The notes under the pieces were generated by a model. The model ran no database searches. It was given only the letters and a program-made list of their open reading frames with translations, and had not been told where the DNA came from. 44,351 nucleotides of DNA, taken from contig CANRPA010000005.1 in NCBI GenBank assembly GCA_947632395.1, forward strand, positions 1 to 44,351, read 5' to 3'. Positions within the stretch are counted from its first letter, which is position 1. The number at the start of each line of letters is the position of its first letter. The translations under genes were made by a program, and so were the position numbers. Shown here in pieces: positions 28,901 to 36,824 of this stretch. This DNA comes from an uncultured Bacilli bacterium. GTDB lineage: Bacteria; Bacillota_I; Bacilli_A; RF39; UBA660.

Positions 28901-30561
28901 CAAATATAGTAAAGCATATTTGTAATTTATCTGAAAAATACAATATTAAAACAGAAAAATTATGGTTAGATAAAATACCAGAGATTATTTACGTTAATAA
29001 ATTAAAAGAAAAATATAATTATAAAGCAAAACCATATTGCATTACTCCAATTATAGGTGAATATGATAGCCCTAGTACTCAATCACAAGGCCTTTTAAAT
29101 TTAGATTTGACATTTGGTGGTAATACTGTAATATATGGTCAAAGCGGAAGTGGTAAAGAAAATTTACTTTCAACAATAATATGGTCAACATTTATTGAGC
29201 ATACAACAGATGAAGTAAATATTTATGTAATAGATTGTGGTGCTGAAACACTTAAAATGTTTAGTAAAATTCCTCATGTTGGAGAAGTTGTTGATATAGG
29301 TGATTCGGACAAAATTTATGAAATTTTTAATTTAGCCTTTCAAGAAGTAGAAACTAGAAAAGAGCTTTTTTCTGATTATGCTGGAAATTATGTCAATTAT
29401 TGTCAAAATAGTGGTAATAAACTTCCTTTAATTATAATAATTATAAATAACTATGATAGCTTTATTGAATCGTATTCAAAATTATCTGAAGATGTACAAT
29501 CAATATATCGTGAATGTAGTAAATATGGTATAAAATTTATAATATCAACTGTTAACCCTTCAACTATACGTAGTAAGATGCTTCAAAATTTTGAAAATAA
29601 AATTTCTTTACAATTAGGTAGTGATGATGCTTATAGAAATTTATTTGGTGCTCCAAGAGGACTATTACCTTCTAAAGTCTTTGGAAGAGGAATTGTTCTT
29701 AAAGATAATAACTTTTATGAATTTCAAACTGCATATTTTACAAATCCAAATCAAATGAGTAATGTTTTAAGAACAGTATCTCAAAAATTAAACTCATATT
29801 ATACTAAAAAGGCAAAAAAAATATTTATAATACCTGAAAAGATTGGACTAAATTCAATAATTAAGGAATCAAAAGGATTATCTAAAATAGCATTAGGTTA
29901 TAATATTGAAAAGAAAGAAATTGAAACATATAATTTCATATCAAACAAAATAAATTTAATTTTGTCAGAAGAAATGAGTGAAAAAATAGATTTTATATAT
30001 GCATTAGTAAGACAATTTGCTATGAATGAAAAAACGAATATTATTATTCTTGATTTTGTCAATGCTTTTGAAAAAGAGATTTCTAACACTGTAAAATTTA
30101 ATAATAATTTTGATTCTATTTTTAATTCGATATATTCTAATTTAAAAAATGATAAAACAAGTAAAGTTAAAAACATGTATGTATTTATAGGGCCTGGTGC
30201 TATCAAAAACGTAGTAAGTGAAAATACTTATGAAATTATCAAAAAAATATTTACAAATGTAAATTCATTAGAAAACAATTTCTTTGTATTTGCAGATGAC
30301 TATGATAATATTAAAAATTTAAAATTAGAAGATTGGTTCCAATCTGGAGTCAACAATTCTAATGGTATATGGTTAGGTGAAGGTATTGCTAATCAAATGA
30401 TGATTAACGTTTCTGATTTATCTTTAGATGATAGAAAGAGAAGTTTCCCATATATGGGTTATACTATAGTAAATGGTAAAAGCAAATGTATAAAATGTGT
30501 ATTAGATGAAGAAATAAGTAATAATGAAGAAAAGGAGGCTATAGTATTAGATGAAAAATAA
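25924..30561 (+). CDS. essC: Type VII secretion EssC-like FtsK/SpoIIIE ATPase (FHA + 2 TM + ATPase domains)
   Basis: N-terminal FHA-like domain, two TM segments (WLTLGTSLTLVASSIVMIF; MLIPQIIMLFAMVVGSFVM), D1 GMTGSGKSEF with IICDEFAELK, D2 GQSGSGKE; start moved to MKLYVMNG. Confidence 0.95.
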   Translation: MKLYVMNGKQINKYALPFQSEEFYSFDCFFDGFSEKCTITLHNINNIWYLKSNGMVNVINNNQSVLDKIQLVEYGIYYIKVLGMNKYVGIYAMPSQEKNLLEFSYKNINNITIGNGSNCNINYNNQFISGVYATIQFKANEWIISGNVNSKTGIFVNDKNVKSAKLKYGDVIFIFGLKIIWMPTFLKINNPNNMVKITGLSIYMSEDIVDNVNVQSVTDEESAIELYKEDDYFYHIPRIKETIEEEEISIDPPPTSQIQEEMPFWLTLGTSLTLVASSIVMIFNIYNNVVAGRNVLMLIPQIIMLFAMVVGSFVMPNLLKRYQKKRAKKREKLRQTRYKEYLETKKQEIEKILRHQNEVLLQNNYNDIKCIEAIRSNNRILWSREIFDDDFLNIRLGLGNFPASLHINAPEEHFTLDKDNLFQAVYDVVDASKILKNVPITYSFLENNISSFIFNSTQKNNYINDIMLKLLTFHSGTDLKIVIFTNKNRENFWNYLKILPHCWNDEKSVRFFATDSSEINEVSAVLDAEFKQRKEMFSSNSGESENIDKNKCYKNFIPYYLIITDDYQNAKNSQIILDILKTKQNYGFSLLTIADSMKSIPNKCEKFIQIGEKDGCILNKELNSKSQQEFLIEKLHTIDMEEICMKLANIPLMPKDGLKEFPTSLPFLEMYNVSKIEQLNILNRWQTNNPVTSLSTIVGVHKDMELFKLDLHEKHHGPHGLVAGMTGSGKSEFIITYILSMAVNYHPYEVQFVLIDYKGGGLAGAFENKETNIRIPHLIGTITNLDTSEMNRTLVSIDSELKRRQKIFNETKDLLGESTIDIYKYQRLYREGRVKKPMAHLFIICDEFAELKSQQPDFMNQLVSTARIGRSLGVHLILATQKPSGVVNDQIWSNSKFKVCLKVQDRSDSMEMLKRPEAASIKEAGRFYLQVGYDDYFDIGQSAWCGAKYVPANKIIKKIDDSISFVNNTGYTIKSINDAVVKEVSADLGDQLTNIVKHICNLSEKYNIKTEKLWLDKIPEIIYVNKLKEKYNYKAKPYCITPIIGEYDSPSTQSQGLLNLDLTFGGNTVIYGQSGSGKENLLSTIIWSTFIEHTTDEVNIYVIDCGAETLKMFSKIPHVGEVVDIGDSDKIYEIFNLAFQEVETRKELFSDYAGNYVNYCQNSGNKLPLIIIIINNYDSFIESYSKLSEDVQSIYRECSKYGIKFIISTVNPSTIRSKMLQNFENKISLQLGSDDAYRNLFGAPRGLLPSKVFGRGIVLKDNNFYEFQTAYFTNPNQMSNVLRTVSQKLNSYYTKKAKKIFIIPEKIGLNSIIKESKGLSKIALGYNIEKKEIETYNFISNKINLILSEEMSEKIDFIYALVRQFAMNEKTNIIILDFVNAFEKEISNTVKFNNNFDSIFNSIYSNLKNDKTSKVKNMYVFIGPGAIKNVVSENTYEIIKKIFTNVNSLENNFFVFADDYDNIKNLKLEDWFQSGVNNSNGIWLGEGIANQMMINVSDLSLDDRKRSFPYMGYTIVNGKSKCIKCVLDEEISNNEEKEAIVLDEK

Positions 30562-30805
30562 AGTATTAGTTGAGATAATAGTACCAGTACTTGATGAAAG
30601 ATATAGCCTTTTTTTACCAATAAATAAACGTATAGGTAAAATAATTACACTCATTAATAAAGCAATAACAGAATTATCAGGAAATTCATATGTTTTAAAC
30701 AATAGTGCATCATTATACAACAGAATAACAGGAGTTAGATATCAGGCTAACATGTTGATTAGTGAAACAGATATAAGAAATGGTGCTGTTTTGGTTCTTG
30801 ATTAA
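30551..30805 (+). CDS. esaB: YukD/EsaB-like ubiquitin-fold protein
   Basis: 84 aa; VLVEIIVPVLDERYSLFLPINKRIGKIITLINKAI...GAVLVLD; overlaps essC 3' end. Confidence 0.82.
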   Translation: MKNKVLVEIIVPVLDERYSLFLPINKRIGKIITLINKAITELSGNSYVLNNSASLYNRITGVRYQANMLISETDIRNGAVLVLD

Positions 30806-30824
30806 TAGATAGGGGGGGAAAACT

Positions 30825-32498
30825 ATGATTAAAAATTTAAAAATATTTACTAATAAAAAAAATCACAAATTTTCATTGAAAAAAGGTGTTACCTTTGCAG
30901 CAATGACTGTTTTAGTTACACTACCACTTGCTGCATGTTCAAAACAATCAAATTTAAATACAAATTTTAACGATAATGATAATGTTTATAGTGTAACTGA
31001 TGAATACAATAATTCAAATTCAAAAGATGATGGATTTAATGATTTAAATTCAGAAGATGTTGGATTTGAAGAAAATTTTGAACAAAACTATATTAATTCC
31101 TTTTTGAATTCAACTATAGTATTTGATAATGCTGATGTTGAAAATCTCAGTAATAAAATCAGTTCAATTAATGTAGATTTTAAATATTCAAATTTTTATA
31201 ATCTAGATGCTGCAATGAGCAAATATAATAATTTAAAAGAGATTAATGTAACAAATAACAATATTATAAAAATAAATTCAAATGATTTATTTGATATTGT
31301 TAAAAAAAATAATGATGAATATATGAAATCCTATAAGGGGAGTAAATATACACCATTATCGGATTCATTATTAAAACAAATTTGTAATTACTTGACTTTG
31401 AGTATTAATAGTGAAGTAGATAGTCATACAAATTATTCTGATTTGAATGAAAAAATTCAAAAATTAAAAATATTTAATTATAATGATTTTGCTTATGCAT
31501 TTTATGATAATAACATAGATATATTAGGAGTTAGTGTTAATTCTATACAGACAATAAATGAAGAAAATTCATTAGAAAGATTAATAACTCATGAAGGCAA
31601 ACATTTTATGCAATCAATAAAAAATGATTTTGATGGATCGTATACAATGCGTTATGGAATAAGTTATAAGTGGGATGATTTAGCTGTTAATAGTTTATAT
31701 AATGAATGGTTTTTTGAGGCAAGTGCAGAACAATTAACTATTAATCAAATAGGAAATGAAGGAAAATGTTTGTATGAAAGCGGCATAAATTTTTTAGAAA
31801 TGATAAAAACATCAACTCTTTTGTCTGAGAAAAATGGAATAAATGATTTAGAAAAGATTTCTCTACAGGGTGATTTAAATAATTTATTTGATTATTTTGG
31901 TTGCAACACAGAAAAAGAAAAAATGGAAGTTTTAAAACTTATGTTTGCTTACAATATAATTATAACTACAGATCCACAATCTTCTGTTAATGAATTTTAT
32001 GACAATTATAATAAGGAAAGTGGACATAAACTTAGTTACATAGATAAATTGGATTATAGTGATTATTTATTAAGCCCAATTTCAGAAGTGCTTTCAAAAA
32101 AATTTTACAAAAATTTGATTTATTCAATTAGAAATAAAGAAATAACTATTGAAGAATTATTTTCAATAATAAGTGTATTTGAAATGCAACTTAATAAACA
32201 GTGTAGATATTATGAAAGTTCAAAGACTAAATATTTAGAAAGTTTATATACAACATATAATGATATACAATCTGAATTGTTTGAATGTATATCATCAAAA
32301 TTAAAAATTTCAAAAGAAGATATACAAGAACTATATAATGCTTATTATAAAAATTTTAATACTCCAAATATAAAGTTTATGTTAGAAGATAAAAATTCAT
32401 TCTATAGTGAATTGTATAATAAAAATAAGTATTTTAGAATGGATAGCATTAATGCATATTATAATAAATATTTATCAGGAAATAACAAGAAATATTAG
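30825..32498 (+). CDS. Lipoprotein with HExxH zinc-metallopeptidase motif in T7SS locus
   Basis: Lipobox LPLAAC; LERLITHEGKHFMQ with downstream EWFFEASAEQ consistent with a gluzincin third ligand. Confidence 0.7.
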   Translation: MIKNLKIFTNKKNHKFSLKKGVTFAAMTVLVTLPLAACSKQSNLNTNFNDNDNVYSVTDEYNNSNSKDDGFNDLNSEDVGFEENFEQNYINSFLNSTIVFDNADVENLSNKISSINVDFKYSNFYNLDAAMSKYNNLKEINVTNNNIIKINSNDLFDIVKKNNDEYMKSYKGSKYTPLSDSLLKQICNYLTLSINSEVDSHTNYSDLNEKIQKLKIFNYNDFAYAFYDNNIDILGVSVNSIQTINEENSLERLITHEGKHFMQSIKNDFDGSYTMRYGISYKWDDLAVNSLYNEWFFEASAEQLTINQIGNEGKCLYESGINFLEMIKTSTLLSEKNGINDLEKISLQGDLNNLFDYFGCNTEKEKMEVLKLMFAYNIIITTDPQSSVNEFYDNYNKESGHKLSYIDKLDYSDYLLSPISEVLSKKFYKNLIYSIRNKEITIEELFSIISVFEMQLNKQCRYYESSKTKYLESLYTTYNDIQSELFECISSKLKISKEDIQELYNAYYKNFNTPNIKFMLEDKNSFYSELYNKNKYFRMDSINAYYNKYLSGNNKKY

Positions 32499-32536
32499 AA
32501 ATAGCAAAAAAAAGTGTAAAGTTATTTAAAAAAATA

Positions 32537-32565
32537 TTGCAAAATTTTAACATGTGTGATATAGT
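32537..32565 (+). promoter_or_regulatory. Internal promoter upstream of the WXG100-like gene set
   Basis: TTGCAA - 17 bp - TATAGT, about 40 bp before the next start codon. Confidence 0.55.
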
Positions 32566-32606
32566 AAAGACAAGGTAGGTTTGTAGATAATAAGGAGTTG
32601 ATTGTA

Positions 32607-32900
32607 TTGACAAATGTTGTAGGAATAAATGAGCAAAAAATTGATAAATTAATCAATGAAATTTATTTCTACTCAAATAGAATTAAAATGGTTTTAGATC
32701 AGGCAGATTCTATAGTAGAAAATACAAATTCTTTTTATGATTGTGAAAGTGCAAAAATGTTTAGAAGTGCATTTGAGAAATATAAAAGGAACTTTAATAT
32801 TATCAACAAAAATATCTTAAGTTATTCTGACGATTTATCATCAGTTAAAAATTTTTATCGAAACAAAGCACAGATGTTTTCGGTAAATTTAAAAAAATAA
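32607..32900 (+). CDS. Small helical WXG100-like protein (TTG start; motif degenerate)
   Basis: About 97 aa, all-helical look, SFYDCESAKMFRSAFEKY at the WXG hairpin position; in T7SS operon; start uncertain (32598 or 32607). Confidence 0.6.
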   Translation: MTNVVGINEQKIDKLINEIYFYSNRIKMVLDQADSIVENTNSFYDCESAKMFRSAFEKYKRNFNIINKNILSYSDDLSSVKNFYRNKAQMFSVNLKK

Positions 32901-32919
32901 ATGTTAGGTGGTGAAAAAA

Positions 32920-33282
32920 ATGGGACTTTTCGGAGGAATAGGAGGAACAACTACAGCAATGAGTAAAGGTGCTTCTGATACAGGAATATCTGATTTAACT
33001 GTAGGTATATCTATATCAGGTATGGAGGCTTACATTCAACAATTAAAAGCAGATTTATTAGATACTTCAATCGAAAAAATTAATGATACATCAAATATGT
33101 TGAATGCAATAAATTCTGGTTGGCAAGGAGCTTCAAGGGATAGATTTATTGAAGATTTTAATGCTGCAAGAGAAGCAATTGCAAACGATTTAAGAGCAGA
33201 GTATAATGATTTGGCTGCAAGATTACAAGAGTTACAAGATAATTATTTTAGACAGGATGATGAATTATATGAAAAATTATAA
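32920..33282 (+). CDS. WXG100 family protein
   Basis: NAINSGWQGASRDRFIEDFNAAREAI central WXG motif; about 120 aa; ATG at 32920. Confidence 0.85.
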   Translation: MGLFGGIGGTTTAMSKGASDTGISDLTVGISISGMEAYIQQLKADLLDTSIEKINDTSNMLNAINSGWQGASRDRFIEDFNAAREAIANDLRAEYNDLAARLQELQDNYFRQDDELYEKL

Positions 33283-33296
33283 GGAGGTAAGAAATT

Positions 33297-33794
33297 ATGG
33301 CAAATTGGAATGTTGAAAGTTCAAAATCAGGTTGGGCTACGAATTCGATAGTTAATAATTTTAAATCACAAAGAGAGTCTACTAGAAGTGCTGGAATTGG
33401 TTCGGATATGTGGAGCCAGGTTGTTAAAGGTATTTCTAATTTCTTTAGTGGTGGTGGCTATAGTGTTGTTGGTATAAATGCAACTAAAGTTGAAGAAATG
33501 AGAAATGCTATAAGAGAGTATGTTAGAGCTATCCAAGCACATTTAGATGGTATAGATCCAACAACTAATGCTAATGGTGCTTTTAAAGGTGAAGAAATAC
33601 AAAATGCTGTCAGAAGTTACGTAGAAAGATTGAAACAATATTCTAAAGACTTAACATCACAATTACTCGCATTTAGCGATAAGTTAAAAGATGTTGCAGA
33701 TGCATGGGAAGCATATAATAAAAGTATGGCAGAGAATGTTACTTCTACTTCTTCTTCATTTGGTAATAATGGTGCTTATACTGAACAGAAGTAG
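33297..33794 (+). CDS. WXG100-like / T7SS-associated helical protein
   Basis: 165 aa; NANGAFKGEEIQNAVRSYVERLKQYSKDL (FKG in place of WXG); operon context. Confidence 0.65.
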   Translation: MANWNVESSKSGWATNSIVNNFKSQRESTRSAGIGSDMWSQVVKGISNFFSGGGYSVVGINATKVEEMRNAIREYVRAIQAHLDGIDPTTNANGAFKGEEIQNAVRSYVERLKQYSKDLTSQLLAFSDKLKDVADAWEAYNKSMAENVTSTSSSFGNNGAYTEQK

Positions 33795-33806
33795 TTGGTT
33801 GCGTTT

Positions 33807-34091
33807 ATGTCGGAATTAGATTTATTAAGCAGTTATAAAAATAAGTATATTCAATTATATAATGACATTAATAGAATAATAACTAATTTGAAATCTGCTA
33901 TTGATATGTTAGATTCTGCTTACAATAATTTTGAAAATTGCTATGTCGTGGATGATTATCCATACAATTCAGATGCAATAAAAAAAATTAAGCAAGAATT
34001 GGTAAATGAAAAAAATGATTTACAAAATAAAGTACTTTATTCAATAAATCTAAAAATTTCAGATTACAATAAAAGAATATCCAATTTATAA
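33807..34091 (+). CDS. Small helical T7SS-associated protein
   Basis: MSELDLLSSYKNKYIQLYNDINRIITNLKSAIDML; operon context; start at internal ATG (TTG 33795 also possible). Confidence 0.55.
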   Translation: MSELDLLSSYKNKYIQLYNDINRIITNLKSAIDMLDSAYNNFENCYVVDDYPYNSDAIKKIKQELVNEKNDLQNKVLYSINLKISDYNKRISNL

Positions 34092-34143
34092 ATCAATAAT
34101 TGATTTTATGCAGTTCACATATATATAAATAATAATCTGCAAG

Positions 34144-34174
34144 AACTAGATTATGAATAATCTAGTTTTATTTT
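34144..34174 (+). terminator. Intra-operon hairpin/attenuator candidate
   Basis: AACTAGATTAT - ga - ATAATCTAGTT perfect 11-bp arms then TTATTTT, immediately before AGGAGG. Confidence 0.6.
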
Positions 34175-34187
34175 AGGAGGTAACAAA

Positions 34188-34478
34188 TTGATAAAAATTG
34201 ATACAAAAAAAGTCAATGAAAGTGGACATGATTTGATGTTGTTATCTGATGAATTAGGGCAATTAATAGATGAACTTTTTTTAAGGTTAACATGTATGAA
34301 TACTAAGACATTTGAATGGGTAGGTAAAGCAGCGGATGAATATATTAGAAATTTAAAAAATGAAAAAACTGAATATGTTATATTTAAAAATGAGTTACAT
34401 GATTTTGGAAAATATTTAACAGTTGTTGCAAATACATATGAATCAAAAATTGAAAGTTGTAGGTATGATAAAAAATGA
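34188..34478 (+). CDS. WXG100 family protein (TTG start)
   Basis: KTFEWVGKAADEYIRNLKNEK, WVG motif; AGGAGG RBS before TTG. Confidence 0.75.
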   Translation: MIKIDTKKVNESGHDLMLLSDELGQLIDELFLRLTCMNTKTFEWVGKAADEYIRNLKNEKTEYVIFKNELHDFGKYLTVVANTYESKIESCRYDKK

Positions 34479-34789
34479 CAAAATTACTTTTAAATACTAC
34501 TTTTTTAAAAAAAAATGTTATTGATAAGTTAGATTTATCTATTGATAGTTTACGTCAATGCTATTCTACATCATGTCGTCTTAATGTTCCAGATGATTTT
34601 GAATATCAAAATATGTTAAAATCACTAACTTATGATATTAATAAAATCAAGAATGAGATTTCTAATTTTAAGGATTCAATGGATAATAATGTTATTACAT
34701 ATGATAGGACTGAAGATAGTTTTGTTTCTACTGCTAATAATTTAGGAAAAAATGTTATAAAAAAAAGAACAACATTAATGTTAAAATAG
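34475..34789 (+). CDS. Small helical T7SS-associated protein
   Basis: 104 aa, 4-nt overlap with upstream WXG100 gene. Confidence 0.6.
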   Translation: MTKLLLNTTFLKKNVIDKLDLSIDSLRQCYSTSCRLNVPDDFEYQNMLKSLTYDINKIKNEISNFKDSMDNNVITYDRTEDSFVSTANNLGKNVIKKRTTLMLK

Positions 34790-34808
34790 AATAAAAGGTG
34801 GGATGTAA

Positions 34809-35687
34809 ATGTTTACTAAAAAATTTCTTCCAATTGGTACAATATGTAAAATTAATAAAGTCGATTCTTTGGTTATGATTATAGGTTATTTCATGTACAA
34901 ATATAATGATGGTATTGAAAAATATGATTATTCTGTATGTTTATATCCTGAAGGATTATATATGTCATCAAATTTATTTGGTATTAATCATGATGAAATT
35001 ATAGAAATAGTTAAAATTGGCTATATTAATGATAATTTTGAAAGTTTAAATAGTGAATTACATAAATATGAAATGTCTGTGCCTGTTAAGAGTGTTGAAA
35101 ATAAAATAGATATTTTATTTGATGAAAATGGTGTAGTTATAGGTGTAGGTAACGAAAAAATAGATTCATCTAATATTTCTAAAACTGAAAATAATTTGAA
35201 ATTTAATTCAAATGGAGTGGTTTTAGACGATGGAAATAGTACAAAACAAGGATCAAACTTTAAAACTAACTTAAAATTTGATTCAAATGGAGTTATTTTA
35301 GACGATGGAAATAGTACAAAACAAGGATCAAACTTTAAAACTAACCTAAAATTTGATTCAAATGGAGTTATTTTAGACGATGGAAATAGTACAAAACAAG
35401 AATCAAGTCCTAAAACTAATTTAAAATTTAATTCAAATGGAGTAGTTTTAGATGATGAAAATAGTACAAAACAAGAATCAAGTCCTAAAACTAATTTAAA
35501 ATTTAATTCAAATGGAGTAGTTTTAGATGATGAAAATAGTACAAAACAAGAATCAAGTCCTAAAACTAATTTGAAATTTAATTCAAGTGGAGTAGTTTTA
35601 GATGATGAAAATAGCAATAAACAAGAATCAAACTCTAAAACTAACTTAAAATTCGATTCAAATGGATTTGTTGTATCAGAAAATTAG
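34809..35687 (+). CDS. DUF4176-like T7SS-associated protein with C-terminal 25-aa tandem repeats
   Basis: N-term FLPIGTICKI...LVMIIGYF...YDYSVCLYPEGLY..FGINHDEIIEIVKIGY matches the DUF4176 pattern; C-term repeats NLKFNSNGVVLDDENSTKQESSPKT. Confidence 0.8.
   Translation: MFTKKFLPIGTICKINKVDSLVMIIGYFMYKYNDGIEKYDYSVCLYPEGLYMSSNLFGINHDEIIEIVKIGYINDNFESLNSELHKYEMSVPVKSVENKIDILFDENGVVIGVGNEKIDSSNISKTENNLKFNSNGVVLDDGNSTKQGSNFKTNLKFDSNGVILDDGNSTKQGSNFKTNLKFDSNGVILDDGNSTKQESSPKTNLKFNSNGVVLDDENSTKQESSPKTNLKFNSNGVVLDDENSTKQESSPKTNLKFNSSGVVLDDENSNKQESNSKTNLKFDSNGFVVSEN
35193..35684 (+). repeat. 75-bp (25-aa) coding tandem repeat, six full units plus one partial
   Basis: Units begin at 35193, 35268, 35343, 35418, 35493, 35568; partial 35643-35684; degenerate unit just upstream. 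Confidence 0.95.
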
Positions 35688-35803
35688 ATTATACTAAATA
35701 TTAAATAATCTAAATTTTAGACATATTAAATTTTTTGAAACTAATTTAAAAAACATAAAATTAAGTAATCTTATGAAATAAAAATATGAAGGAAATATTT
35801 TAG

Positions 35804-35838
35804 ATAACAACATCTAACTAAATGTTGTTATTTTTTTG
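35804..35838 (+). terminator. Intrinsic terminator at the end of the T7SS operon
   Basis: ATAACAACAT - ctaactaa - ATGTTGTTAT then T run. Confidence 0.8.
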
Positions 35839-35911
35839 TTCAATATCAAGTAGTGTTGCTCAAAAAATTTGATATCATATATATATATATATAATAATCA
35901 GCATCAGAAAC

Positions 35912-36044
35912 TTTATGATATAATACACTTGACAAATAAAATATATTATATATAAACATAAAAAGTGTAAAATTTTACATTTTTATAGAAAAAATATTCA
36001 TATTTTTAAAAATAAACATTCATTTTATGATATAATACACTTGA
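35912..36044. repeat. 21-bp direct repeat containing a -10-like element
   Basis: TTTATGATATAATACACTTGA at 35912-35932 and again at 36024-36044. Confidence 0.85.
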
Positions 36045-36079
36045 ATAGTTATAATAATAAATGAGGGAGAGAGGATATA

Positions 36080-36799
36080 ATGGAGAAGAGAACAGATATA
36101 AAAACTCAGAATGGCACACTTTCAAATATTAATCAAGAAAAAATAGGATCAAAAAAATTTAAATTACAAATTGATGCAAAAAAAATTCTTTCAATTGTAG
36201 CTGCAGGTGCTATTTTTGCTGCTGGGTTTGGATTAGGAAAATCAATGGGTAAAACTGAAAATAAAGTTAATTTAGATCCAAATAAAATTATGGCAACTAT
36301 TGATTATGATGTAAATCCTGGTGATACATTATATGAAATAGTAGATAAATATTATAATGATGATTATGAAGGTTTATATGCATCAAAAGAAAATTTTGTA
36401 AAATCAATTATGGATCAAAATTCGTTAAATAATGATAAAATAATTACAGGTCAAAATTTAACAATTCCAGTAATTATTGATAAAGACAATCCATATTTTC
36501 AAGAAATAATTAGGATACAATCTAAAATAAATGAATTAGAAGAGAGTGCGAAATGGATTAAATATACTGTAAAATTAGATGATAGCTTATCAATTTTAGC
36601 AGGATGGGGTTGTGGAAGGACAGCAAGTGCTGAAGAACAAGAGGAAATACGTGAGCACAATAATTTGCCTTTAAATACTATTTATCCTGGTCAAGAAATT
36701 GAAATAATTAATCCTAAAATAGGTAATTTAAAAATAGAACTTAGAAAAGCACAACAAAATTTTAAAGAGTCTTTAATTAATAATAAAAAAACAAAATAG
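36080..36799 (+). CDS. Membrane-anchored LysM-domain protein
   Basis: TM ILSIVAAGAIFAAGFGLGKSMG; YDVNPGDTLYEIVDKYY...NDKIITGQNLTIP and a second YTVKLDDSLSILA...LNTIYPGQEIEI. Confidence 0.85.
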   Translation: MEKRTDIKTQNGTLSNINQEKIGSKKFKLQIDAKKILSIVAAGAIFAAGFGLGKSMGKTENKVNLDPNKIMATIDYDVNPGDTLYEIVDKYYNDDYEGLYASKENFVKSIMDQNSLNNDKIITGQNLTIPVIIDKDNPYFQEIIRIQSKINELEESAKWIKYTVKLDDSLSILAGWGCGRTASAEEQEEIREHNNLPLNTIYPGQEIEIINPKIGNLKIELRKAQQNFKESLINNKKTK

Positions 36800-36824
36800 G
36801 TTGCTATTTTGTTTTTAATTTATG

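Noticed and set aside
35021-35617. Minus-strand 198-aa ORF with repeats (SSSKTTPFELNFKLVLGLDSCFVLF)
   Set aside because: Entirely antisense to the 75-bp coding repeats of the DUF4176-like gene; the repeat period keeps the antisense frame open by chance
35193-35684. CRISPR or non-coding satellite
   Set aside because: Repeat unit is exactly 75 bp, in frame, encodes a 25-aa unit within a long ORF, with no variable spacers
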